In this document: one piece after another, positions 25,006 through 36,400 of the stretch | Layout of the letters: the number at the start of each line of letters is the position of its first letter | How positions within the stretch are numbered: position 1 is the stretch's first letter | NCBI RefSeq assembly: GCF_028389875.1 | Contig: NC_084665.1 | Location: 18,694,001-18,758,000 of the forward strand | Reading direction: 5' to 3' | Length of the DNA stretch: 64,000 nucleotides | DNA from: Rhea pennata | Lineage: Eukaryota > Chordata > Aves > Rheiformes > Rheidae | Made by a program: the position numbers and the translations under genes | Notes under the pieces: generated by a model | What the model was told of the DNA's origin: nothing | Seen by the model: only the letters and a program-made list of their open reading frames with translations | The model's database searches: none

Positions 25006-25072
25006 AAATTAGCTACTTAGCTAAATTTAGCTAAACCTTAGCTAAATTAATTAAAAATTAGCTAAATTTAGC
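25006..25072. repeat. cluster of TTAGCTAA repeats with an 18-bp palindrome
   Basis: About five copies of TTAGCTAA-like units lie within 67 bp. A perfect 18-bp palindrome, TTAGCTAAATTTAGCTAA, occupies 25017-25034, and its 12-bp core GCTAAATTTAGC recurs at 25061-25072. This is a local, degenerate tandem or palindromic array that can form hairpins. No known family fits. Confidence 0.8.
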
Positions 25073-27059
25073 AGAAATTATTTGAGAATTGTCATTCTTT
25101 ATGGAAAAAACAGAAGTCAGAGGGGAAAGCAAAAAGTAAGTAAATAATGTTGATAAAACTGTAAAACTATTCAGTAATTCAAACCATGCCCCTAGCTTGA
25201 ACATGCTGTTGTGTTTTTGGCATCTAACTAGGATGGGTACCAAGTCATAAGGAATTAACTGGATATTGGAATGGAAGGTTATCTCTGGAAAGAGAGCTTA
25301 AAAACAAGAATTAACTCAAGGAACTCATTGCTGCCAGACATCTGTGGGATCAAGCACTTGGTTATTGATAATGAAAGGATGTGAAATTTGCATAGCCATT
25401 CAATGCCACAGTTTTTATAGGAGAAAAAAAACAGATGGTGAAAAACATTGTGCTTCAGAACAGCCTCTTGCTGACAAAAACTGGGAAGAAACATCACTTG
25501 TAAGAAATTTTCGTGTAGTTGACTAGTCTGGAGATATTTGAGTCTTCTAAAGCAGCCACTATGGGCTAGTGTTAGAGACAAGATACCAAATGAGGTGTCT
25601 GGTCTGCACATTTCTGAATGATTTGTTGTCTGAAATTAGCTATTGAGAAAAGCAGTGTCCCTGTATTCCTGTACCCTTGGACATGAAGTCTATTTTTCAG
25701 GAAGGAGAAATGAAGAAAAGACTCTGTAGCTGAAGTAGGAGGTGAAAAAGAGTACGATAAAATTCAATTCTGCATATCCGGCCTTTGGCCAGAATGTTGT
25801 AGTGAACGCCCGTGAAATTTTGCGTTGAGCCTTGGGATCTTTCCTGACCACGAGCACTTAGGAACAATCTTTCTTACAGCTGAACTAAATCCTTCTGGAG
25901 CCTTGATGCTGCCAGAGACAAGACAGATCCCTGCAGATTGATAAAGGGCATGATGCACATTTTCCCGTTTATCCCTATTTACTTTGTAGATAGTTGTAAG
26001 CCCCAGGGGAAATTATTCCTAGGAGAGAATCTGGCTATACATTAGTGACTCTGTCTTTTGGATTTTCCCAGAGTCAGTCTTAACAGACTGACCGAATGGT
26101 GCCAGTGGCAATTTAGCCAGGACTGGCATTACTAACTTGCAGTGATGAAGCAGGTCCACTGTGGTCAAAGTCTCATCATCTGCTGAGGAAAAGAGATGAG
26201 CAGATGTCTCTTGTGGATTAGGAGGGACTGCAGACCTTATTTGGGATATCTCTTTTGCATGAGGAAGGGGTCAGTATACCATTTGCATTTCTGTTTTTTT
26301 TTTTTAACTGTGATAAGGAAAAAGTAAGAAAAATTTCGTGTAGTTTTTAAAGCCTGAAGCCCCAAGCACTTCTGAACATTGCTAATCTGGGAGCACGCAG
26401 AGCTGTTGCAGAAATCGGTGGCCTAGCCGTGTTCCCGAGTAATTGTGTTCTTCCTGCCTGTCAGATGCAATAGTCCTTCACATTCAACTCCAAAGCCAAA
26501 CCAAATCAAACCCCGCGTGCAGAACGGCAGTAATAGATGTGCAGACCTTGCCGAGGTGCAGAGGGCAGGTTCGCATCTGCGCACGGAGCCCACTTGATCT
26601 AGCTCTTACACCCCTCCCCCCCAGTCTATTTCGAGCCCTTGGAGTTGGCAGAATCACTGCAGCTGAGTAGTACAAATGAAATCATATTTAGGTTTGCTGG
26701 CACCAGAGAGATCCCAGCGGAAGCTGCGTGACCATATTGCTACCTGGAGTGTGTGCGGGGGGGGGACGCCCCACAACTGGGCTGTATTCTGCCCCCAGAG
26801 CCTGCACTGTCCGCAGAGTGAGCGATGTGGGGATTTGCCTGGTGGCGAGCTTATGAGGATGAACATGCTCAGCGCGGTGAAACCCTCGCTGGAGGCTACA
26901 TGGCTGGAAACGAGACCTGGGCCTGCCTAAAGAAGGCCCATCCCCAGGCTGGCTCAGCTCCCTGGGGAAGGGACGTGCTCCGCAGCAGCCCTCTCCTGAA
27001 TTCGATAGCAAGGAAACCACTCATTTTGATGTCTGTGCATTTATGGTTTTTTATAGAAT

Positions 27060-27440
27060 ATTAGTTTCAGTGATGTTAAATGACACCAAGACTCTTCAAA
27101 ATAGCCGATGTCGAGATTAAGAGTGCGCATTGACTGTCTTGCCTATTGATATTCAGATACGGTTCCTACTTGTGTCTGAGCAGAATGTAACCACACCAAA
27201 CAAAAAGGCTGATATAAATCCCCTTCCAGTTATCTGGTTAATAAAATCATTAGGATAACATAAGAGGCTTGTATTATAATGTTTTAACAGCCCATTAAAT
27301 AGATCTGATCATTTCTGCATAATGTTTTCTTAAAAGCAAAAAATACTAAATAAAAAGGTTGCATACAGTTAAAAAAGCCTCTATAAACTGCAGACTTACT
27401 TTTTCCTAATAATGCTGACAATTCCTAGAGTTTTTTTTTT
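27060..27440. promoter_or_regulatory. candidate conserved non-coding block
   Basis: About 380 bp of unique, AT-rich sequence contains GATATTCAGATA, GGTTAATAAAATCATTAGGA and TTAAATAGATCTGATCATTT. No repeat or simple-sequence texture is visible and no open frame is meaningful. It resembles deeply conserved intronic enhancers, but no alignment was available. Confidence 0.3.
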
Positions 27441-27954
27441 TAACCTTTCTCCCTCACCAGGTCTAGGATGGAGTTTGTTCTCCTAGTCCAGAGAGTTACT
27501 CCAAATTAGTTTCTAACCTGACCGCAGTTGACATGGTAATGTGATTCAGCAGTCGTTTACGCTTTACCTCCGTACAGAGTTTGAACAGCTGACAGCCAGA
27601 TGGTTTCATAAATAGCCAAGTCTCCTTGGACAGAGAGTAGCTCACCTTCCAGTGTCATTACCGCTCTCTGATTATTGCGAATGAAAGTATACTATTAATC
27701 TAATTTCCATTTTTTCTCCCTATTTAACCCCCCTGCTTTTTGCATTTCCTTTTTTTGGGGACTGGAGCGAGTTTTGTTGATAGGTACCTCTACTGTCCAA
27801 CTCCAGCTGTGTGAGATGTTGTTACATTTGGTGTGCAGAACATGAGGATTTTGCACTTACAAACAAAACGAAGCTGTGTTTGTTGAAACAAAGCAAGAAG
27901 AGCAACGGGCAGACTTTTCCAGTAATATGAGCTGTTCTGGGGATGGTTATACAG

Positions 27955-28125
27955 GCAGGGGGAGAACGTGCAAATGTGGCTCTCCGGGCTGAGCGCAGCT
28001 CCCCGGCAGCCGGGGGACGGTGCAGAGAGCGGCCGAGAGCGCGTGCGGCTGCCGGGACACCGAGGCGTGCGGAGCCGCCTGAGGGCTCACCCGGGCCTGG
28101 AGACCCCAGGTGGGACGTGGAAGGA
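27955..28125. other. intronic CpG-dense islet
   Basis: About 170 bp with very high CpG density, containing ggcagccgggggacggtgc and gcggccgagagcgcgtgcgg. The 63-codon frame across it is a composition effect. It could be an orphan CpG island or an alternative promoter. Confidence 0.45.
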
Positions 28126-31100
28126 AATTTTTAGTGCCTGACTTAGGCCGTCTTGGCAGCTTCCCATTCACGCTGATTTTGGCCATGTTTGGTGTCTGAA
28201 GGCTGGTGCATGCGCAATACGTTACAGACATATTTAAGGTGACATCAGTAGCGACAGGGAAGAGACCACGCGCTTGTGACTTGAGCAGGCGATGAGGAGT
28301 CTGCCCTGAGCAAATGGACCAAGGAGGATGTAGCTGGTCCATAAAACATTTGCTTGCCATTAACCCCAACCTGTTATTAGCTATTGTTAATGGCAGCAGC
28401 TCAAATTCGTACCTAGCACTTAGGTGGCGCCTTTTATGGGCTGTCAGCCCTCCACGTGTAATTCTGCGTTTTGTCCCCTTAACATGGATGCAGGGACAAA
28501 TATCAAGGGAATGGCACGCTCGAGATGAAGAATATTTCTGATCTGTTTCAATTAATTTTCACAGCAATTTATCTTTCCCTCCACGACTTCCAGCAGCACT
28601 ACTTGAGAACAAGAGGAGCCCCGGGGCCTCTATTCTTTGAGATAAAGCTCAAAAAAAGACAGAGGTGCAGCACAGCTAAACAGAAATATTGCTTAGGAGT
28701 GAGTGTGTTGGCCTTCTGCTTGGGAAATCTGAACCCACAAAGTTTTATTAGATTTTTTAGAAAAGGCTAAATAATACAAAATGTCTTGATCTCTAGAAAC
28801 ATGCCACTTCCATTCAGGGATTTCCCTCTGTGGAGAATTTTAATTTTCAGGCAGTTTCATTTTATTTGAAAGGGTGATAAATGCAGCAGACTCAAAAGCC
28901 ATGGTGAAAGGAATTTCCATCCTTGGCACAGCTCCAGGGCAGGGTCTTTCCATCACTTATGATACTTGTGGCTGCAGCAGGGCATTACAAAGTCAATCTG
29001 GAGCATCCAAAGGTGGCTTGTTACTCACCTAAAGAGGTTAAAGATGCTGCGTGTGTCTGCATCTCCAGCTGGCTGGCGAAGGTCTTTTTATATTGTATAT
29101 ACTCATGTGTAATTTGGTGTGGTACTGGGGCAGCCTGCTGTAGTAGCAGGTACCTGCCCTGATGCGGTGCTCTGCATAAATGCCCAGGGGCTGCTGCAGC
29201 GGCACAAGGCAGAGGCAGCGTAGAGCTGGGACTTGGCCAAAAATGTGTGCTGGGTCAGGGCTTGGGTGTGCGAGGCCTCTCTTTGGTTCGCTTTCAGCTA
29301 GCAACTTCATGTATATATAGGTTTTCTGCAGCTGGGGGAGGGAGGAGGTTGTCGCTGGGCACCAGGGTGTGATTTTGGATGCAGTGGGTTATTTAGCTGC
29401 TGTTTTTCAGGCTCCAGATCAGAGAACCAGAAATGTGTCTTGAACTCATGTTTTCTTTCTCACCTGTGTATGCTTACACCCAGGTTACCCCCTGCCCTGA
29501 GGCAGAGCTTGTTGCCCGGGGAATGTCACTCGCTGGGTAGTTCAGTTTTGTAGATTGTGGTCCTTTCATGCTGTTCTTTTCATTCAGATGTGATAGATTT
29601 GTCTACATGTAAGAAAGAGAGAAGGAGAAAAGTTCTCTCTCTGTTTCCTTTTTTTCTTTTTTTGAGTGGAGGAAAGCAGAATTATGTTACTCAACGAGCC
29701 AGGCTTCAAGTTTTGCCTTTTCCGGGCTTTTCTATTACTACTTGCATCTTCCATCTGCTGCATCTTGCAGGCTTTGAGAGAGTGTTGTCCTGGTGGAAGG
29801 TGACACCTGACTTACTGCTGTGGTGCTAACGTGCAGCAGGACCCGGCGATGCGACCTTGCCGTGTTTTTTGCGATGTCTACCTCCTACTGCAGGATAGTT
29901 TCTCGGGGCTGAGGAACATGTTTCTCTTATTCCTGGGCTTCCCTACTAGGCTCACCAAGGAGGGAGAGGCAGGGCAGCTAGCGTGGCAGTGTGGGTGCAG
30001 ATCAGTCCCCGGCTGGTTTTGTGCCACTTTGTCAAGTGTGGCTGGCTTGTCAGCCCAGCTTTTGAAGGCACCTAGGGCACACCATTGCTTTCTGCCGTGC
30101 TTTTGGCAAACAAGTCACCTGCTTTCTGTACTGGTGCTTCCTCCTGTTGCTACAATAAAGCCCCATCATTAGAGGCTGCACCTGAAATTGCTGCGACCAC
30201 GTGCAGGAGAAAGACCGGGTGGCCAATGCCCCTTGTTGTGTCACCCGATGTTCTCCTAGGAGGGACGACTTCACATGGTGAAAGAGCAGCGCAGCCTCGC
30301 GGCGGGTGCCCGCCTCCGGGCTGCTTGGTTTGGGCACACGGGCTTTCTGGTAGGACACAGATAAAATTAGGCAGCTCTGTAACCTCAGCTTTTAATCAAG
30401 GCTTCTTTTCTTCTTTCTTTTGCGGCTCTTGTCCCGAACCTGACAGCACTCACTGCTGCTACCAGTCTGGTGCTGCCATACGAGGAGGCCCATGGCTGTC
30501 CCCATACAGGCTACTAAGTGGAGCTGGTCAAAGTACATTCAGCATGTTCTGGGAATTTTCCAGTTGTTTTCTGAAAGACTATATGTATATATATATTTCA
30601 TTTTGCTTCAGCAAACTGAGCTTTTCAAGCAAAGCAGAGCCTTCAGTGGAGAAAAAGGAAAGTTGTATGGAGCAATCCTACCTTGAATCCATTAAAGTTC
30701 CACTGGAAAATGTTAGCTTCATTGAAAAATGTTAGCTTACCCCTACTGAAAACCTTACTGCATAGTACTGTAAGACCAAAAAGCCGCCTCTTTTCATCCA
30801 GCTCAATAGCCTGTCACTAGCTGCTAGCCTTGTCTGCCTGGGGACCAGTAAAAGCCTTCGTAAGCCAGATCAGCGCTGATCTCTCAAAAGCAGTGCAGAT
30901 GCTTCGAGCTTGCTCTTTTTGCTGTGGGTAATTTATGAGAAGAGGAAGAGCACGAGAGCTGGCAGCGAGCTCTGACTGCAAATGATCCAGATTTGGAGTG
31001 GGTTAATGTTTGGGCACCTTTAAATTGCAGGGCTTGGCTCATGACAGTGATAGGATCTGGCTGTAACATTTGTCGCCTAAACTGCAGCATGTCCTACAAT

Positions 31101-31211
31101 TTTTGAGTGTATTTGGAGCCAGGAGTTTAACATGGTTTTATTTTAGCTTGAATCGAGCTGCTCAGCCTCAACTGAAGAGCTATAGTAAGCTGCATATATA
31201 TGTAACTTTGG

Positions 31212-31430
31212 GAGAGCTCAGTGGTTAGGCTAATGGTTTATAACATGTTACATGTGGGTTTATGTCCCACAGAGAGTTTCTGGGTAGCTGCGGGCAAACT
31301 AGTTAATGTCTCCATGCTTCAACAACCCATCCATACATTTTCTCCTTCCTCAGAGGTGCTGAATGTTTTTCTTCCCAGGAGGCTGCAAGGTGCTTTGTAA
31401 CAGGGCTGTCTGGATAATGTTCAGGTGGGA
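31212..31430 (+). repeat. MIR-like SINE with tRNA-like head
   Basis: The 5' part reads gagctcagtggttaggctaa, fitting a tRNA A box, then gggtttatgtccc about 40 bp later, fitting a B box. These are followed by gggtagctgcgggcaaacta and gttaatgtctccatgcttc, which match the MIR core, and by gcaaggtgctttgtaacagg toward the 3' side. This is the most complete SINE copy in the window. It is old and diverged. Confidence 0.6.
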
Positions 31431-31649
31431 GTATTAAGTCTTCCCACCCCTCAGTCCCCTATAATCTTGAAAGAAAAAAAAAAAACTGTTTCACAGAGGG
31501 ATAAGGGAATAGTTCAAACAAACAACTAAAGCAAACACGCAGGGAAATTTATGGCATCATGATTTAGTTTACTAGGCTAGCAAGCAACGTGTGAAAAAAG
31601 TCATGCTGTGCTTGTGCCTTTTTGCTTTTCTTTTTCTTTTTTTATTTGC

Positions 31650-31900
31650 TCCTTCATTACACAAACGGGGCCCGTACCAGGACTCAAACCAGAGCCTTGC
31701 TCCACTCCTAGCGTTGTCAGGGCAGCCCCGTACGGAGTCTGCTCGTGCCGGCTGCGAGCGGAGAAGGAGCCCCGGGGTGAGGCCAGCGTGTCCTGGCACC
31801 GCAGCAGCCCCAGGGCAGCAGGGGCACCAAGCTGCGGGAGCCCCCCTCTGCCAGCACCGCTCATCCACGCTTCCTAACGGGGCGGAGGAAGACAGTCGTG
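31650..31900. other. intronic CpG-containing GC-rich islet
   Basis: About 250 bp of GC-rich DNA contains gcagccccgtacggagtctg and gtgccggctgcgagcggaga. It is the last such islet before a stretch of about 32 kb without any. No exon was recognised. Confidence 0.35.
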
Positions 31901-33204
31901 GAGCTGGGGAAACGCTTGCTTTGCTGCCTCTGTTTCACCTGCTCCAGGGGTTAAAAGTAGCTTGATGGCTCCCTATGTAAGACTGTGTTGAGAATTACAC
32001 TTAAAGCACAACTAAAATCTCTTTCTTTTGCCCTTTAACTATTTAATTTACTTTCTGTATTTAACATACTCGGTCTTCATGAGTCTACTGAATTTTTGTG
32101 TAATATTTTTTTCTCAAATATTTATTCACACTGGCAGAGGGAACATTTTAAAATGAGCCTTGTAGATACCTCCCTAGACATCCTAGTGCTTCTTCAGGCT
32201 GCTTCTGCTATTGAGCCAGAGTGGTTACTCACTCCAGATTTCCCATGTACTTTCATTGCTACTTCTGATACAGGTTGTTTTTTAACATGTTAAATTGAAA
32301 CACTAAAAAGATTTTTGTTCCCTTTATTCACTGTAGCCACTTTTATCTCTGAAAAGTGAAAAGCCAGTGGAATTAATCTTTTATTGGTGGCTGCCCTTGT
32401 GTGCCGTGGGAGTCCTTGTTAGTAGAGCCTAATCTGTGCCTCTCATCACACGCACCCAGGTGGGGTGCAGGAGAAAGCAGGATGCACAGCTCTGAACAGC
32501 CTGATGATTAGAGAGGCAATGACATTTACAGGTGGAGGAGGCAGAGAAATGTGTGCTCTGCCCAGCCTCAGCTGTTTCTTATTTTTCCAGGCTGAAATGC
32601 TTAGTAGCTGTGCAGGTGCTGGGGAGGAGGTGGGAGGAGAGTTGTCTGTTTTTGGAAATAGGTCTGTGTAAGCAGAGGAGCATGTGCTGTGTTTGGCTGA
32701 AGGAGAGAGGGGCAAGAGAGTTACAGTGAGGAGGTAAGGAGCCAGAGGCTGCCTGGGGGAGCTGGGGTAGTGCCTGCTATGGCTGTTTATATTCATTTTT
32801 GTTAGTGGTGCTGGACAGGAGTGTTGTACTGTATCAAGTTGCAGCTGGAGGACACCAAATTATATTTTTGGAGCAGGTAGGGAGTCATACTTATGAGATT
32901 TCTACCTTTTCCACAGCAGTAAAATTTAAAGCCTGGAAAAGTCGTGCACTGAGAAATCCCTGTGTTCTCAGTGATAAGCCAGGAGGTTCCAGTATGCATT
33001 GCTGAGCAGGAGGTGAGGGGTAAACCAAGCCAAGTCTGCTTGAAGTCAGGTGTTAGAGTGGAAGTAATATATTCCCTTCCAAACACCTTGTGGTTTTGCT
33101 TTCCATCTCAGCTTGGAAGAACATCTTGTTCTACTGCAGCTTTTTCTAGCAACTCTAGTACATTTTAGTGGCCTGCACCTAAATTCTGTGTTGTAGAATT
33201 ATGG

Positions 33205-33245
33205 TTTTTTTTTTGTTTTTTTTTTGTTTTTTGGTTTTTTTTTTT
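33205..33245 (+). repeat. (T)n tract with spaced G residues
   Basis: About 41 nt of T is broken by single or double G residues at roughly ten-base spacing. It is a low-complexity, length-unstable tract. Confidence 0.85.
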
Positions 33246-34084
33246 GCGTTAATTAAGTAGTGAGATAGAGGGCAGGATTTGTGACTGGCCTCTCTCAGGT
33301 GACTTGTGCTTGAACTTTACCTTGCTACTAATGGAAATGCTCTGTGAGCCATATAAGCTTCATGTTAGTGCTGCTGAGGAGTGCTACTGCTACTGGGTAT
33401 GCCAGTGTCTCCACTGGCATTTTCCACTCCTCCCCTGCCTATGGGAGTGCTGCAGGGTGGCCTGAGGATTGGCCTGGAAGGCTGGCTTCCTTCATGCAAG
33501 CAATTAAGCAATTCTGTTTTGGCTTTGAAGTCCTCTAGGACTCTTGATTTCTAAATCGAGTAGCTGGCCTGCTACTTACGGGTCTGATATGGCTGGTTTT
33601 CTGTGATGTTCACCATCCAAACCCATCCTGTTTCCAGCCTACAGTGCTCTGAGGTGTAAGGGGAGTTTTCAGCAGTGCAGCATGGCAAAGGTATGTGCCT
33701 GGGGAGAGGACTATCAAGCTTTAACAGTGTTTGCACTGCTTTACTGCAGTGGCAAGGCAGAGGTGACATGTCACCCTTAGCCTTTACTGTGGGCTACTCA
33801 TGAGGCTTGTGGTGCTGTCAGCTGCTGCTTTGCAAAGTATGTGCTTTGCAAGGCTCTCCTAGGGACTCTGTAACAAAAGTTCAGGATTGGAGCAGGATGA
33901 GCCTATCTGCCACTGCCTGGCCTCACTGATGAGGTGCGAGTGGTCAAGCAGAGAGGCAAGCGCAGTGCCATGTATAAAAACATGGTGAATGCTGCGTGCC
34001 TGCCATATCAGAAAATGTACTGTAAAGCTGGAAAAAGAAGAGAGTGGATGCAAGCTGATCTAGGCTTTGGAGTGGTTTCTGAGA

Positions 34085-34490
34085 GAAATAGGCTCCTTAA
34101 CCTGGAAAAGAAAAGGAGGGGAGAGAAAGGGTGTATACTTGCTGCAGTGATCTATTAAATCAGGTATGGCAGAGAAAAAGTGAAGAAGAAACATTTACTG
34201 TCTCTTCCCATACAAAAGCTGGAGTTATCAGATAAAGCTAGCAGGGCGCAGGGCTCCACAACCCAATGTGTTTGTGGAGCCTCTTCTACAGCATGTTCTG
34301 GATGCTGGAAGTTTACATGGGTTCAGCCATGGCTGGACAGATTCACAGAAGAGAGATCCGTACAGCTATTAAGCACAAAGATGTTAGTGTACTGGAAGCA
34401 GGTAGGGTATTCAGAAGAGGTGTCACTATACTTACCCAGTTATAGTCTTCCTAGGCCTTTGCCATTGGCTCCCATCAGATCCAAGTATTT
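34085..34490 (+). repeat. CR1-family LINE 3' fragment
   Basis: Consecutive pieces follow a sauropsid CR1-type 3' end in order: taacctggaaaagaaaagga, gggagagaaagggtgtat, taaatcaggtatggcagaga and aaaagtgaagaagaaacatt, then tgggttcagccatggctgga with cagattcacag, and cctttgccattggctccc. The open frame across the first part (NLEKKRRGEK) is a decayed reverse-transcriptase ORF C-terminus. It belongs to the same subfamily as the antisense fragment at 54311. The copy is old and heavily diverged. Confidence 0.6.
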
Positions 34491-35772
34491 ATACGGATGT
34501 TCTCACCCACCAATACTGCATTTATGAGCAGCTCTCCTATGCTTGGCTGGTAACCTTGTTCTACAGAGACATTGTGGCCCTGGGGCAAGGTTACCAATGT
34601 GGGCACCCAGGCTGTATCCCCAGCTGTGCAGATGGCCAGCTCCATGCCCATAATGTGCTCCTGTTCATCCAAAGGTGGCTTTAGCTGTTTAGATTGGAGG
34701 CTATTTCAGGGGTGGGTGAGCTGCCTGGGTTTGCTCACCACCGAGCATAACGCGGTTTTCATCTTCAGTAAACTCTCTCTGAGCTAATGCAGTACTGGCA
34801 ATCACAGCCTGGTGTGGTCTCTTCAATGCCATGGCATGTGCCAAAGGGGGTCCAATCACTATTTTCTCAGAGGGCTGATCAAGCAGTAAATGAACAGGAA
34901 AAACCATTACATATGTATACGCCAATATATATTTAAATTATCGCATCCTTTTCAGAAAACTCAGACGTCAAGGAAACGCATTCCCTGCAGAGATGCTTTG
35001 TGGGAGGGTGTGCGAGTAGGGGGTGAAGCCTGTGAAAAGCTGAAAACTGACAGCTCTGGAAATGAGCAGTTAGCGGTAGAGATGGTGCTGAGTGCATGCG
35101 TGTTGGCACTTAGATGCTTTGCATTTGGGGTGCAGTAGTAGAAGTGTCTGCTGTGGGGCTGGACAGGACCTGAACTTCTCTGCCCTCCTCTTTCTGCTCT
35201 GATCCCGTTTGCTGCCTGGTCATGTCGTGTCACTCCGGGTCTCTGCAGAAATACCAATGTGTGGCCAGCAACTGCTGTATGTGCCTAAAATGTACACAAC
35301 AGCTCTGCTCAGAGCTGATTTTGTGTAACGCTCTTTGCCAGGCAGAGAGCCAAGGAGGAGGTCGGAAGTTAGTGGAGAGGAGGGAACCTTTTAAAATAAC
35401 TTGCTTCCTTTAGCATCAGTAACGATTTGTTCGTTGTTGTTGTATGTCTGTTTGTGTGGGCTTTTTTCTCCCCCCATTCCTCTGAACACTGTGTCCAGCT
35501 GAGTGCTGTAGAGCTAGGTGGTTAACCTGCTAAAGAAGCAGCAGGAGTGCGTATGTGCGCCTGACAGGAACAAGAACCTCCTACCAACACAGAAAGCTCA
35601 GCAAATGTTTGTGTACGTACTAATGTTCGTAGATAAATGTTAGTGTGCATAGCTCCTAGTACAGGAGCTGTACAGTCCCCGGGCTGGAAAGGATGAGGCC
35701 AAGATCTCCTTCTCAGACTGGCCTAGGCCTGTCATCAGGAGTGATTGGGAGGGGATTTACCCATGCAGCTGC

Positions 35773-36160
35773 ATGATCTGGAGAAGAGAAGCTGCATTGC
35801 CTGGAGAAAAGAAGACTGAGAGGAGATCTTATGCCTACAAATATCTTAAAGGAGGGTGTCAAGGGGATGGGGACAAACTCTTTTCAGTAGCACAGTGTGA
35901 CAGGACAAGAGGCGACGGGCCCAAACTGAACCACAGGCAGTTCCACCTGAATATGAGGGGGAATTTCTTCCCTGTGAGAGTGACGGAGCACTGGCACAGG
36001 TTGCCCAGAGAGGTTGTGGAGTCTCCTTCTCTGGAGATCTTCAGAACCCACCTGGATGTGATTCTGTGCAACATGCTCTAGGTGACCCTGCTTGAGCAGG
36101 GGTTTGGACTAGATGATCTCCAGAGGTCCCTTCCAACCTCAGCCATCCTGTGTGACCTGC
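35773..36160 (+). repeat. CR1 LINE, 3' end with ORF2 remnant
   Basis: This is a clear CR1 3' end. It encodes a residual stretch with [31 protein letters not shown] and [12 protein letters not shown] at 35773-36081, the usual C-terminal end of CR1 ORF2. It then reads into the typical 3' tail: ttggactagatgatctccag, aggtcccttccaacctcagc. It is 5'-truncated, as nearly all CR1 copies are. It is the best preserved transposable element in the window and carries no intact protein. Confidence 0.93.
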
Positions 36161-36289
36161 ATCCTCCTCTGAATTAGTTGGTATTAGAGACAGTATGCTG
36201 GGCTCTGTACTATGGCACAGACCATTAGTCTTTCTGAGTTTTGTTCCCATCTATGATCATATGTTGCACATACTTCATATCTTTCATTG

Positions 36290-36400
36290 CTGAGCCTTAG
36301 AGCACTTTATAAAGGTTGATTTCACTATGACTCTCTAAGTAGGCATTATTGTCCTTATTTTAGAACAGGCATAGAAACGTTGCTGGCAAACCAAGAAAAG
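36290..36400 (-). repeat. MIR-like SINE fragment
   Basis: The segment gagcactttataaaggttga, then ctctctaagtaggcattatt, then gtccttattttagaacaggc matches the reverse complement of the MIR 3' half (gcgctttacatgtattaact, gaggtaggtactattattat, ccccattttacagatg). It begins about 130 bp after the CR1 copy and is older than it. Confidence 0.6.

Larger units (their letters stand above)
25073..35772. other. intron 1 segment, 25.1-35.8 kb
   Basis: Non-coding. It holds an AT-rich candidate regulatory block at about 27060-27440, CpG-dense islets at about 27955-28125 and 31650-31900, and a MIR-like SINE with a tRNA-like head at 31212-31430. A T/G tract lies at 33205-33245 and a CR1-type fragment at 34085-34490. 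After about 32 kb the CpG-dense islets stop. The remainder shows nothing nameable. Confidence 0.5.

Noticed and set aside
30085..30735. 216-codon open frame on the + strand
   Set aside because: It has no domain, no recognisable similarity and ordinary intronic composition. It is probably a chance frame.
35773..36081. 102-codon open frame on the + strand as an independent gene
   Set aside because: It is the decayed C-terminal end of CR1 ORF2, annotated as part of the repeat.
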